NCBI GenBank assembly: GCA_963640465.1
Contig: CAVHYP010000012.1
Span: forward strand, 1 to 49,290
DNA: 49,290 nt
Reading direction: 5' to 3'
DNA from: Colivivens sp963640465
GTDB lineage: Bacteria; Bacteroidota; Bacteroidia; Bacteroidales; Bacteroidaceae
A program made the translations under genes and the position numbers. Shown in pieces: positions 23,732 through 31,772 of this stretch; positions within the stretch are counted from its first letter, which is position 1, and each line of letters starts with the position of its first letter. A model generated the notes under the pieces. It did not search any database. It was not told the DNA's origin and worked only from the letters and a program-made list of their open reading frames with translations.

Positions 23732-25672
23732 ATGGACGAATCAGACATGGCAGAAAACGAATCGAAGGACTCACGGCAGGACGGCAGACGGACATGCAAC
23801 CGTGAGATGAACGCAGCATGGCAGTTTGTGGTAAGCACCAACATCTCCGTGTTCCTCACAGGCAAAGCAGGGACAGGCAAAACCACCTTCCTCAAGAAGC
23901 TACGTGAGATGATGCCCAAGCGCATGGTGGTGCTGGCTCCTACGGGTGTGGCTGCTATCAATGCCAACGGGCAGACCATCCATTCCTTCTTCCAACTGCC
24001 GTTCGGTCCCAGCGTTCCGGGCAACAGCAACGGAAAGATTTCCTACCGCATAGGCAAGCAGAAGCGCAACCTGATTCAGACACTCGACCTGTTGGTGATT
24101 GACGAAATATCAATGGTGAGGTGCGACCTGCTGGACTCCGTCGACCGTGAACTCCGCAAGTATCGCGACAGAGGCAAACCCTTCGGAGGAGTGCAGCTCT
24201 TGCTCATCGGCGACCTGCAGCAACTGGCTCCAGTGGCAAACGACGAAGAATGGGAATTGCTGAAGCCCTACTACGACAGCCCCTATTTCTTCAGCTCAAA
24301 AGCCCTTGCAGAGGTGAGGTACGTGACCATCGAACTGACTCGCATCTACCGTCAGCGAGACCTTGAATTCATCGACATCCTTGCCCATGTGCGCACCAAC
24401 AGCCTAAACGATTCGATTCTGAGCAAACTCAATAGCAGATACATCCCCAACTTCCAGACACCGGACAACGAGGACTGGATTCGACTCACCACTCACAACC
24501 GTACGGCACACGACTACAACCAACACAAGCTCGACTCAATAAAAGCCCAGACTGTGGTGCTGAAAGCACGCACCACGGGGGATTTTCCCGAGAACATCTA
24601 TCCGGCAGATGCAGAACTGGTACTGAAGACCGGTGCGCAGGTGATGTTCATCAAAAACGACCCATCGGCAGGCAAGTCTTACTACAACGGCAAGATTGGA
24701 GTCGTGAAAAGTATCCTTTGGGATCAGTCAGCAGGCTGTGAGGATGTTGTGGTGTATTGCAAGGAAGACAATACGCGGATTGTGGTGACACCAGTTGTTT
24801 GGGAAAATACCAAATATGTCCTCGACGAAGAGACAATGGATATAAAGGAATCGGTGGCTGGTACGTTCACCCAATATCCGCTCCGGCTGGCATGGGCAAT
24901 CACCGTGCACAAGAGTCAGGGACTTACGTTCGACCATGCGGTGCTCGACATCAATCGATCCTTCACCCACGGACAGGCTTACGTTGCACTTTCCAGATGC
25001 CGATCACTGGAGGGACTAGTACTCTCGAGTCCGATGCGTGCAAGCAGCGTAATCAACGATGCATCAGTCAATGATTTCATCGATGAAAAACTGACAGAAG
25101 GCAAGACCATGGAAAGCCAGCTTCCGCAGATGCAACTCGGATATTACGGAGAACTGCTTGATGAACTCTTCTCTTTCAACCATTTGCGCTATAGTCTGCG
25201 ACAACTGAGCCGCATTGTGGACGAAAACTTCTACAGGAGTTACCCGGAACTGCTGGATCAGCTGAAGGAATGTGACCAAAGTATGAACGACGAATTGATG
25301 GAAGTGGCATTGAAATTCCGCCAGCTCTACAAGAGAATGCTGTCGCAGACCTTTGCTCCAGCCAAGGACGAAAGACTGCAGGAACGTATACATTCAGCCT
25401 TGACGTATTTCAGTGAGCATCTCACCTCCATCTTCAGTCCTCTGATGCCGAAACTCAAAATCCAGATTGGCAACAAGCAGATAAAAAAACGCTACGACAA
25501 TGCTCTCGATTTGCTGACGCAGGAACTGAAACTGAAGAAGGAAACGATGGTATACCTGCTTGCAACCAACGACCCGTTCACTATTAAAAATTATTTGAGT
25601 GCGAGAGCAAAGGCTTCGCTCAACGAAAATCCGGAGAAACCAAGCATGAAACCATCCAAGCAGAAAAAATAA
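23732..25672 (+). CDS. PIF1/RecD-like SF1B DNA helicase
   Basis: The protein has 646 residues from the ATG at 23732 (MDESDMAENESK). Helicase motifs are clear: Walker A FLTGKAGTGKTTF near residue 47, LAPTGVAAINANGQTIHSFF (motif Ia region), Walker B LLVIDEISMVRCDLLD, the GDLQQLAPV motif III, and the C-terminal VHKSQGLTFDHAVLD and AYVALSRCRSLEGLVL motifs. This is the order of PIF1-type 5'-3' DNA helicases. The last about 200 residues are helical and charged, perhaps with a coiled coil (LTQELKLKKETMVYLL). It likely acts on replication or repair forks. It has its own promoter and is convergent with the YczE-like gene. Confidence 0.92.
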   Translation: MDESDMAENESKDSRQDGRRTCNREMNAAWQFVVSTNISVFLTGKAGTGKTTFLKKLREMMPKRMVVLAPTGVAAINANGQTIHSFFQLPFGPSVPGNSNGKISYRIGKQKRNLIQTLDLLVIDEISMVRCDLLDSVDRELRKYRDRGKPFGGVQLLLIGDLQQLAPVANDEEWELLKPYYDSPYFFSSKALAEVRYVTIELTRIYRQRDLEFIDILAHVRTNSLNDSILSKLNSRYIPNFQTPDNEDWIRLTTHNRTAHDYNQHKLDSIKAQTVVLKARTTGDFPENIYPADAELVLKTGAQVMFIKNDPSAGKSYYNGKIGVVKSILWDQSAGCEDVVVYCKEDNTRIVVTPVVWENTKYVLDEETMDIKESVAGTFTQYPLRLAWAITVHKSQGLTFDHAVLDINRSFTHGQAYVALSRCRSLEGLVLSSPMRASSVINDASVNDFIDEKLTEGKTMESQLPQMQLGYYGELLDELFSFNHLRYSLRQLSRIVDENFYRSYPELLDQLKECDQSMNDELMEVALKFRQLYKRMLSQTFAPAKDERLQERIHSALTYFSEHLTSIFSPLMPKLKIQIGNKQIKKRYDNALDLLTQELKLKKETMVYLLATNDPFTIKNYLSARAKASLNENPEKPSMKPSKQKK

Positions 25673-25697
25673 AACTGTTTTTTTTACAGCTTCTTCT

Positions 25698-25787
25698 GTT
25701 TCCACAGCTGCAACAGTTTCTATAGCTGTTGCCATTTCTAAAACTTGAGCCGTTTCTATGATTGCAGTCGTTTCTACAGCTGCTACC
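25698..25787. repeat. 18-bp tandem repeat, five copies, between convergent genes
   Basis: Five back-to-back 18-bp units of the form GTTTCTAYAGCTGYWRCC begin at 25698, 25716, 25734, 25752 and 25770. The tract fills the space between the helicase stop and the YczE-like stop. It stays open in one minus-strand frame, giving a six-residue Ala-Val-Glu-Thr-type repeat. Confidence 0.8.
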
Positions 25788-26529
25788 TCTGTCTGGCCCT
25801 TAAAAGGAATCTTGCAAGACCATAGACGTAGCGACGAAAGCCTGGTTTGTATGCCAACATCCGGTCGAACCATGCCAGATGGTTGCCGAAGACGCGCACT
25901 ACCATTCCGACGTACACCATTGCAAAGAGAGTTCCGATTCCAACGATGTGCCAAAGCCATGTGCCGAAGAACACGAAACAGAAGATGGCAGCAAGGGTTA
26001 CGAGTGAGATGTCGACTGCAATCTTCACTTTTGGAAATTCTATACCGGTGACACGGCTCACTGCAACCGGGAATCCCTCGCCCGGCATCGTGACCGAACC
26101 ACATCTCACCTCAATGGCAATGCCAAGGGCAAGAATGGTGCAACCGGTAATCTGCGCAATGATTTTCTGCCACAGACAGTCGGGCATGAGCCATGAGGTC
26201 AGCAACATATTGACATCGATAAGCGAGCCGAAGACAAACCCCACGAGCAACTGGAAAAGCTGTACAAGCTCGAAATGGCGGCGAAGCACAGCGATTTGTC
26301 CTGCCACCAGGCACGCGTTCATTATGTAAGTGTACTGACCGATGGTGAGACTCGGTATGCCGGCAATCTTCGTGCCCGCAGTTTCGAACACGTAGGGCAA
26401 GGTGGAGATGACGCTTGAACCTAGCATGCTCCTCACGCATACAGCCACACCCAAAGTCATTATGTACAAAGAAACAAGCAGCAGCAAATGCTGCCACGCG
26501 AATGATACGATCTTGTCTTTTATTGTCAT
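25783..26529 (-). CDS. YczE/YitT-like integral membrane protein
   Basis: The 248-residue protein has about five to six membrane helices (LLLLVSLYIMTLGVAVCVRS, YIMNACLVAGQIAVL, LFQLLVGFVFGSLIDVNMLL, IAQITGCTILALGIAIEV, IVGIGTLFAMVYVGMVV). The motifs GSSVISTLPYV and LLVGFVFGSLIDVNMLLTSW recall the YczE/YitT group of small-molecule membrane proteins of unknown substrate. The C-terminus after the last helix is basic (RRYVYGLARFLLRARQR) and ends just inside the 18-bp repeat tract. It has its own predicted promoter and appears monocistronic. Confidence 0.78.
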   Translation of the reverse strand: MTIKDKIVSFAWQHLLLLVSLYIMTLGVAVCVRSMLGSSVISTLPYVFETAGTKIAGIPSLTIGQYTYIMNACLVAGQIAVLRRHFELVQLFQLLVGFVFGSLIDVNMLLTSWLMPDCLWQKIIAQITGCTILALGIAIEVRCGSVTMPGEGFPVAVSRVTGIEFPKVKIAVDISLVTLAAIFCFVFFGTWLWHIVGIGTLFAMVYVGMVVRVFGNHLAWFDRMLAYKPGFRRYVYGLARFLLRARQR

Positions 26530-26581
26530 GTTATGAATGATATTTAAAAATGTCTTTTTACCTCAGTTTTCTGCATTGTCT

Positions 26582-26620
26582 CAATGCGACGAATACATTT
26601 GCCGCAATGCGATGAATACA
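26582..26620. repeat. 23-bp spaced direct repeat at the YczE-like promoter
   Basis: CAATGCGACGAATACA (26582-26597) and CAATGCGATGAATACA (26605-26620) differ at one base and lie 23 bp apart. They sit at and just downstream of the predicted transcription start. Confidence 0.6.
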
Positions 26621-26649
26621 AAAGTAGTGAAAAATAAGCGTAAAACAAA
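26619..26649 (-). promoter_or_regulatory. Promoter of the YczE-like gene
   Basis: TACTTTTG (26619-26626) with TTTG (26646-26649) 19 bp upstream on the minus strand. The leader would be about 85 nt and includes the 23-bp spaced repeat. Confidence 0.6.
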
Positions 26650-26859
26650 ATCCTTTACTTTCCGACCCAACATTTTGCGCAAAATCAATACACAAGCAAA
26701 GTACTGGTGTGCGAAAAAGACAAGAGTTACCTCACCTAAATGCTCTACTGAAAGAAAGGACTGAAGACTCTCCTAAACCTTCCCCTTAAAGGGAAGCACC
26801 TGCCATCCATCTGGCAACATAAAACTGTTTTGCAGACCTGATGTTAATTTGCAGACATA

Positions 26860-27093
26860 TCAGTCTTTCAAACACCAAACAGGCACTACCCACACATGGT
26901 CTTCACGCTGATAGGCGAAAGAACCGACAGCGATGAACACCATGAGGAAAGATGGTGATTTCATCCGTTCGGTGTCTATTTTTGCCACCAATGATTTGAG
27001 TGATGTGGCGCCTTCTTCGACAAGGTTGTTTCCACCAAGTTCTATTTCTATCAGACCATAGTCCCCATTGCGCAAGTGGACGACTGTTCTGTT
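26860..27093 (-). pseudogene. 3' remnant of a DUF4143-type AAA ATPase gene
   Basis: An open segment of about 77 codons starts after an in-frame stop and has no proper start codon. It reads VVHLRNGDYGLIEIELGG, then KSLVAKIDTERM, then SPSFLMVFIAVGSFAYQ and ends VWVVPVWCLKD. This is the typical C-terminal end of the Bacteroidales ATPases with an N-terminal AAA domain and a DUF4143 domain, which are usually about 400 residues long. The ATPase part is missing, so this is a decayed gene. The family match is from memory of the motif pattern. Confidence 0.65.
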
Positions 27094-27346
27094 TTAGGTT
27101 TTGTATTTTATGTTAGCCATTCGGATGTATGGGGGGATTGAGTGTGGAATAGGGGTCAGCTTTCTCGAGAGAGTAGACGATGACGTTCGAGCTTCGCTCG
27201 CTTTGTCTGCTTCGTTCGAACGTAAGTTATAGGATAGGAGCCAGGTTTCTCCGAAACCGTCGCCGATGACGTTCGTTCCCTGACTCGCCTTGTTTTGCCT
27301 CCCACTAGCCTTCGCTCGCTTTAACGCTCTCGGAGAGAGCTAGCTC

Positions 27347-27649
27347 CTAGCGCTTGTACTTCATTCTATCAATCGATTCCTCAACACTCACCGTCCTTTC
27401 GCATCTCGCATGAATCTTGATGCTTACATCCATCTCGATGATGTTTGCCGTTGTCTGTTTCAAAATTATATAAACAAAAGGTCTCGGCTTCCTTTGAGGC
27501 TTGTTGGTTTGCAGCCCGACCTTTCCGTAAGCCGCTGCAAAGGTAGGCAGTCTGCATAGGGCGGAAAATAGTTTTCCAAACACTTCCCGGAGAATCCCAT
27601 GTTTTTGGGAAAAATTGGGGGTATGTTGGGAAAAATGGAGGTCAACCAA
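27347..27649 (-). CDS. Doubtful short reading frame, unknown
   Basis: A 100-codon open frame on the minus strand. The middle (FAAAYGKVGLQTNKPQRKPRPFVY) looks protein-like and basic and may be a fragment of a recurring Bacteroidales intergenic element. The rest shows no recognisable domain, signal peptide or ribosome-binding site. It lies between two gene remnants and may not be expressed. Confidence 0.2.
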   Translation of the reverse strand: MVDLHFSQHTPNFSQKHGILREVFGKLFSALCRLPTFAAAYGKVGLQTNKPQRKPRPFVYIILKQTTANIIEMDVSIKIHARCERTVSVEESIDRMKYKR

Positions 27650-27681
27650 AAAACGACCCTCGAGGTGAGAGCCGTTGAAGT

Positions 27682-27849
27682 TTAGGAGGACCTGAATTTA
27701 GAGTCTAAATAGCGCGTATATCGGCCTTTGCCCTTCAGTATTTCCACTTCAGTAAACTGAACAGAAGCTAGCACAAAATACGGTTGTTCCTTATTTTTCA
27801 AATCAGACCCCATATATCCTGCTCCATCACAGTATAGTTTGGCTTCCAT
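27682..27849 (-). pseudogene. Probable 5' fragment of a DUF3800-like gene
   Basis: A 55-codon frame opens with MEAKLYCDGAGYMGSDL, then KNKEQPYFVLASVQFTEVE. The pattern, a strand with Tyr-x-Asp, a glycine turn, then a strand ending FVLASV, resembles the N-terminus of DUF3800 proteins, which normally have several hundred residues and an Asp-Glu in the first motif. Here that motif is Asp-Gly and the frame stops after 55 codons, so it is a truncated remnant. The match is tentative. Confidence 0.4.
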
Positions 27850-27889
27850 CAGTAGATACGTATTAGTCTATTCTTGTCCGAACGTTCCA

Positions 27890-29059
27890 TTATCTTCTAT
27901 CTCCCATCAGCACCTTCATGACTCCGGGCATCCAGCGTCTGCCGGCGGCGTAGACTGCTATGCAGATGGCGACACAAACCATTGGTGTGAGAAGGTAATC
28001 AATGCACTGCATATACCACGTGTCGTTCAACGGAGTGAGTTTCCTAACTATTCCGGATACATATCCAAGGATGAATATGTGTGAGGCATAGATGAAAAAG
28101 GAGCTTGGGGCAAGCTTCCTGTTCCATTTATACAACCGCCGGTAGCGACATAGGGCCCTGGCAGTGATGATGAAGGCAAAGGTCTGTATCAATACCAACC
28201 AAAGGTGTACCATCTGTGAAGAGTAGTCGCCCATATTGGAACCCGTAACAGTCTGAGATACGATCAAAACTATTGTCAAAGTAATTGTCACATATCTCCA
28301 ACGCCACAGCACGTCGGTAAAATCCTGCTTCATGATGGAGAAGTATGCTCTCAAGCTGAAGAATAATGTAGCAGCTACTATGGTGTCACTGAACCATGGC
28401 ATACGGATGTCAAGTAGATACACCACCATCAGTAACAAAATGCAACCGATGCGCAGATGCTTGATGAACCAATATATAACTGGGGTCAAGACCATCAATA
28501 TCATGAGGTCGCGCATATACCAGAATGGAAAGAGTACTGGTCCGCTGTTGTGTACTATTGCACCCCACCATGTTGTTCGTACTTCCCACACGCTACTGTC
28601 CCATAACATGTGCAAATATCCTTTCTCCGCAAGGTAATCACCTATACCCGACCATGGCTTGCCGTGGAGCAGAATGCCGCATAGCTTGAGTGACATTTCC
28701 CAAAACACCATGAGTATGTTCCAACTCAGATAAGGCAACGCAAGACTATGCCAACGCTTACGGAGTTTCTCTGTATACACCTTCTTGTCAAATTGTTCAA
28801 CTCCCTTGAAGAAGAGGTAGCCCGAGAAGAATAAGAAGAGTGGCACTGCGCTTCTCGCTATAACCTCGGATATTAATATCCACAGGTAGTCATACATTGC
28901 CATGCCCGACAATCCATCGGCATGAAGTTGCTCCACCTCCAGGGTCGGACCAAAGGAGTGAATGAACACTACGAGAACGGCGAGAGGGAACCGCAGCATC
29001 GTGATACTCTCGGAGTCCTCCCCTACTGAAAATGTTGTAAGTAGGTCAATTTTCTTCAT
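27890..29059 (-). CDS. Acyltransferase family 3 integral membrane protein
   Basis: The 389-residue protein has about ten hydrophobic helices. Features of the acyltransferase-3 family are LRFPLAVLVVFIHSFGPT near the N-terminus (conserved Arg and His), then SAVPLFLFFSGYLFFKGV, a typical next helix, and SFFIYASHIFILGYVSG near the end. These enzymes transfer acetyl, succinyl or similar groups to sugars of surface polysaccharides or lipids across the inner membrane. No neighbouring polysaccharide genes are present, so its substrate cannot be guessed. It lies 167 bp downstream of rnc and may have its own promoter. Confidence 0.87.
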   Translation of the reverse strand: MKKIDLLTTFSVGEDSESITMLRFPLAVLVVFIHSFGPTLEVEQLHADGLSGMAMYDYLWILISEVIARSAVPLFLFFSGYLFFKGVEQFDKKVYTEKLRKRWHSLALPYLSWNILMVFWEMSLKLCGILLHGKPWSGIGDYLAEKGYLHMLWDSSVWEVRTTWWGAIVHNSGPVLFPFWYMRDLMILMVLTPVIYWFIKHLRIGCILLLMVVYLLDIRMPWFSDTIVAATLFFSLRAYFSIMKQDFTDVLWRWRYVTITLTIVLIVSQTVTGSNMGDYSSQMVHLWLVLIQTFAFIITARALCRYRRLYKWNRKLAPSSFFIYASHIFILGYVSGIVRKLTPLNDTWYMQCIDYLLTPMVCVAICIAVYAAGRRWMPGVMKVLMGDRR

Positions 29060-29226
29060 ACTCGTGTATTATTAGCAAGCCTGCAACGTGCAAGCATAGT
29101 GCGATGCAAATATGAAACTTTTATTTTGATTTGGCTTCAAGTAGAGTATAAAGTCAATGAAATTTAGTGCTAGTTAACTGAAAAATCGGAGTCTCGTCAG
29201 TTGCAGAAAAGCAAATGGAGGGTGCG

Positions 29227-30024
29227 TCATGCACTCTCCATCCGTTTCTTTTTCTGTTCCATCAAGCTGTTGACGAATTTCACGTTGCTGCATACTTTCT
29301 TGTATGCGGTCTGTGCCGCCTGCTGGTGGCTTTCTTTCTTTGTGAAGCCAAAGCCTTTGCCACACGTCACTCCTTCAATCCTTACTTCGGAATAGAACTG
29401 TGGTGTGTTGTTGCGCCCCATCTTTTCCTCGGTTATCACGAATTCGAACTGACACTGGTAGTGTTGTGCCCATTCAATCAGTTTGCTCTTGAAGTTTTCT
29501 TCTTTCTTGGAAAGCGAGTCGATGTCGATGTGTTTGTTGAAGACTCGGTTTTGCATGAATTTCACGCAGTAGTCGTAACCGCGATCCATGTAGATTGCTC
29601 CGACGAAAGCTTCGAAAGCATTGCCGTTCATGTAGTTGTTGTGGGCATATACCATCTTGTTGGAATGTGCGACGAGTTTGTCGAGTCCTATCTTGACTGC
29701 CAACTCGTTGAGTGTTTCCCGCTTGACAATGCGGCTGCGCAGTGTGGTGAGGAATCCTTCCTGTTGGTCGGTGTATTTCTCGTAGAGGATGTCGGCAACG
29801 ACGAGTCCCAGCACTGCATCACCCAGGAATTCGAGGCGTTCGTTGTTGATGTGCCGGTGGTCTTTTGTGCGTGGCGCACAGGACCGGTGCATCAGTGCCT
29901 GCCGGTAGATGCTTATGTCTTTGGGGTAGAATCCGAGGATATGGTATAGTTGCAAATAAGGCTCCTTGTCCTTACGGAGCAAGAGCCTTATTCTGCATAT
30001 CAGATTGTCTATATTAGTAGCCAA
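29227..30024 (-). CDS. rnc: Ribonuclease III
   Basis: The 265-residue protein has the RNase III signature NERLEFLGDAVLGLVVADIL with its catalytic acidic residues, the second acidic motif GNAFEAFVGAIYMDRGY, and a C-terminal double-stranded RNA binding domain (KSKLIEWAQHYQ to ESHQQAAQTAYKKV). It cuts double-stranded RNA in rRNA precursors and mRNAs. The likely start is a TTG that abuts the fabF stop (TAATTG), since no ATG lies before the conserved first helix, so translation is probably coupled to fabF. The order acpP-fabF-rnc is common in bacteria. Confidence 0.93.
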   Translation of the reverse strand: MATNIDNLICRIRLLLRKDKEPYLQLYHILGFYPKDISIYRQALMHRSCAPRTKDHRHINNERLEFLGDAVLGLVVADILYEKYTDQQEGFLTTLRSRIVKRETLNELAVKIGLDKLVAHSNKMVYAHNNYMNGNAFEAFVGAIYMDRGYDYCVKFMQNRVFNKHIDIDSLSKKEENFKSKLIEWAQHYQCQFEFVITEEKMGRNNTPQFYSEVRIEGVTCGKGFGFTKKESHQQAAQTAYKKVCSNVKFVNSLMEQKKKRMESA

Positions 30025-31290
30025 TTATTTGTACTTTTTGAAGATTGCACATGCGTTGTGTCCACCGAATCCGAATGTGTTGCTGAGACCTGCGTTGACT
30101 GTACGCTCCTGAGCCTTGTTGAATGTGAAGTTCATGTTGTAGTCGATCTCCGGGTCTTTGTCTTCTGGGTCATGGTTGATTGTAGGTGGAACGATGTCGT
30201 TCTTTACGGCAAGGATGGTTGCCATTGCTTCGATTCCGCCTGCTGCGCCGAGAAGGTGACCTGTCATTGACTTGGTTGAACTGATGTTCAGCTTGTAGGC
30301 TGCGTCTCCGAATACTTCCTTGATGGCTTTTGCCTCTGAGATATCGCCTACGTGTGTGGATGTTCCGTGAACATTGATGTAGTCGATTTCATCTGGATTC
30401 ATTCCGGCATCTTTCAGTGCGCGCTCCATGACGAGTTTTGCTCCGTAGCCTTCTGGGTGTGAAGCTGTGATGTGGTAAGCGTCGGCTGACATGCCTGCAC
30501 CGACCATCTCTGCATAGATCTTTGCGCCACGTGCTTTTGCGTGCTCCAGTTCCTCGAGTACAAGGATGGCTGAACCTTCGCCTGCTACGAATCCGTCACG
30601 GCTTGCGCTGAATGGACGGCTTGCTCCCTGTGGGTCGTCGTTGCGGGTTGACAATGCGTGGAGTGCATTGAAGCCACCGATGCCTGATGCTGTGATTGCT
30701 GCTTCGGCACCGCCTGAGAGTATAATGTTTGCCTTGCCAAGACGGATGAGGTTGAATGCATCGGAAATGGCGTTTGTGGATGATGCACACGCTGATGCTG
30801 TGGCATAGTTCGGTCCATGGAAACCATACTTGATTGATACCAAGCCGGCAGCCATGTCTGAAATCATCTTTGGGATGAAGAATGGGTTGTATTTAGGACC
30901 TTGGACAGGACCGTTAATGGCATAGTTTGACACTTCGTCTTCGAATGAGTGGATACCGCCGATACCAACGCCAAGGATAACTCCTATTTCATCTTTGTTC
31001 TCTGTTTCGAGGTCGATTCCTGAATCCTCTACCGCTTCTTTGGCTGCTGCGAGAGCGAGCATTGAATAGCGGTCCATCTTGCGGGCTTCCTTACGGTCGA
31101 TACCAAACTGTGTTGGCTCGAAGTTCTTTACCTCGCAAGCAAACTGGGTCTTGAATGATGATGCGTCAAACTGTGTGATTGGTCCGCATCCGCTAACACC
31201 TTTCTTGAGGTTTTCCCAAGTCTCTTCTACTGTAAGTCCGAGTGGGGTTACAGCACCAAGACCTGTTACAACAACTCTTTTCAATTCCAT
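30025..31290 (-). CDS. fabF: Beta-ketoacyl-ACP synthase II
   Basis: The 421-residue protein has the full KAS II layout: RVVVTGLGAVTPLG at the N-terminus, the active-site Cys168 in ATASACASSTNA, and the two catalytic histidines in NVHGTSTHVGD (about 310) and SMTGHLLGAAG (about 345). It extends acyl-ACP chains in cytoplasmic fatty acid synthesis. Its start codon comes eight bases after a hairpin plus T-run that separates it from acpP. It is directly followed by rnc. Confidence 0.96.
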   Translation of the reverse strand: MELKRVVVTGLGAVTPLGLTVEETWENLKKGVSGCGPITQFDASSFKTQFACEVKNFEPTQFGIDRKEARKMDRYSMLALAAAKEAVEDSGIDLETENKDEIGVILGVGIGGIHSFEDEVSNYAINGPVQGPKYNPFFIPKMISDMAAGLVSIKYGFHGPNYATASACASSTNAISDAFNLIRLGKANIILSGGAEAAITASGIGGFNALHALSTRNDDPQGASRPFSASRDGFVAGEGSAILVLEELEHAKARGAKIYAEMVGAGMSADAYHITASHPEGYGAKLVMERALKDAGMNPDEIDYINVHGTSTHVGDISEAKAIKEVFGDAAYKLNISSTKSMTGHLLGAAGGIEAMATILAVKNDIVPPTINHDPEDKDPEIDYNMNFTFNKAQERTVNAGLSNTFGFGGHNACAIFKKYK

Positions 31291-31297
31291 AACTGTC

Positions 31298-31366
31298 TAA
31301 AAAAATAAAAACCATTTACTTGCATTCCATTCTGCGTGACGCAGCATGAAAGCCAAGCAAATGGTT
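31298..31366 (-). terminator. Hairpin with T-run between acpP and fabF (attenuator candidate)
   Basis: On the minus strand AACCATTTGCTTG (31366-31354) pairs with CAAGTAAATGGTT (31322-31310), 13 pairs with one G-U. An inner stem CTGCG/CGCAG follows. Directly after comes TTTTTATTTTTTT (to 31298). It lies between the acpP stop and the fabF start codon. Confidence 0.8.
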
Positions 31367-31383
31367 ATGGTTGCCAATAATAA

Positions 31384-31620
31384 TTATTTTGCGTTCTCTT
31401 CGATGTACTTGATGGCGTCACCAACAGTAGAGATCTTTTCAGCCTGGTCATCAGGGATGCTGATACCGAAAGCCTTTTCGAATTCCATGATAAGTTCTAC
31501 TGTGTCGAGAGAATCAGCACCGAGGTCGTTTGTGAAACTTGCCTCTGGCTTAACCTCTGCTTCGTCTACTCCAAGCTTGTCAACGATGATAGTTTTTACT
31601 CTTGATTCAATTTCAGACAT
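31384..31620 (-). CDS. acpP: Acyl carrier protein
   Basis: The 78-residue acidic protein is a standard ACP: MSEIESRVKTIIVDKLGV, then the phosphopantetheine site ADSLD with Ser37, and EFEKAFGISIPDDQAEKI. It carries growing acyl chains for FabF and other enzymes. The start at 31620 is fixed by family length. It has its own promoter 58 bp upstream and is followed by a hairpin before fabF. Confidence 0.97.
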   Translation of the reverse strand: MSEIESRVKTIIVDKLGVDEAEVKPEASFTNDLGADSLDTVELIMEFEKAFGISIPDDQAEKISTVGDAIKYIEENAK

Positions 31621-31677
31621 AATTACTTTGTTTAAAATGTTAATGTATTCTCTTTCTGTATTTTCTAATTGCGAGTG

Positions 31678-31685
31678 CAAAGGTA
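31678..31685 (-). promoter_or_regulatory. Predicted -7 element of acpP
   Basis: TACCTTTG on the minus strand fits TAnnTTTG. Transcription would start about 50 bases before the acpP ATG. No clear -33 TTTG was found. Confidence 0.55.
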
Positions 31686-31772
31686 AGAAATAATCTATGA
31701 TCCATAAATTAAATAAGAGAATAATTTGAGTTTTTAGGCACACGGCATTGTGCGTGTGTGCATAAATCGCCG

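Larger units (their letters stand above)
26530..27889. other. Intergenic island of gene remnants
   Basis: About 1.36 kb without an intact gene. It holds the YczE-like promoter and repeat, a palindrome-like CTTCCCCTTAAAGGGAAG (26787-26804 area), a DUF4143 ATPase 3' remnant, a set of imperfect repeats (27160-27350), a doubtful 100-codon frame and a probable DUF3800 remnant. Composition changes along it, suggesting several old insertions and deletions. Confidence 0.6.

Noticed and set aside
25394..26104. Minus-strand frame of 236 codons overlapping the YczE-like gene and the helicase 3' end
   Set aside because: The first part is an off-frame shadow of the YczE-like gene and the last part is antisense to the helicase; only the 18-bp repeat portion is noted.
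27195..27225. tRNA-like GTTCGAACG loop
   Set aside because: The T-loop-like motif has no acceptor stem, anticodon arm or CCA around it; it is part of the imperfect repeats.
29060..29226. Terminator between rnc and the acyltransferase gene
   Set aside because: AACTGA/TCAGTT can pair, but the loop is long and no T-run follows.
31737..31762. Hairpin between typA and acpP (CACACG...CGTGTG)
   Set aside because: It has no T-run on either strand, and the stem is short, so a terminator call is not justified.
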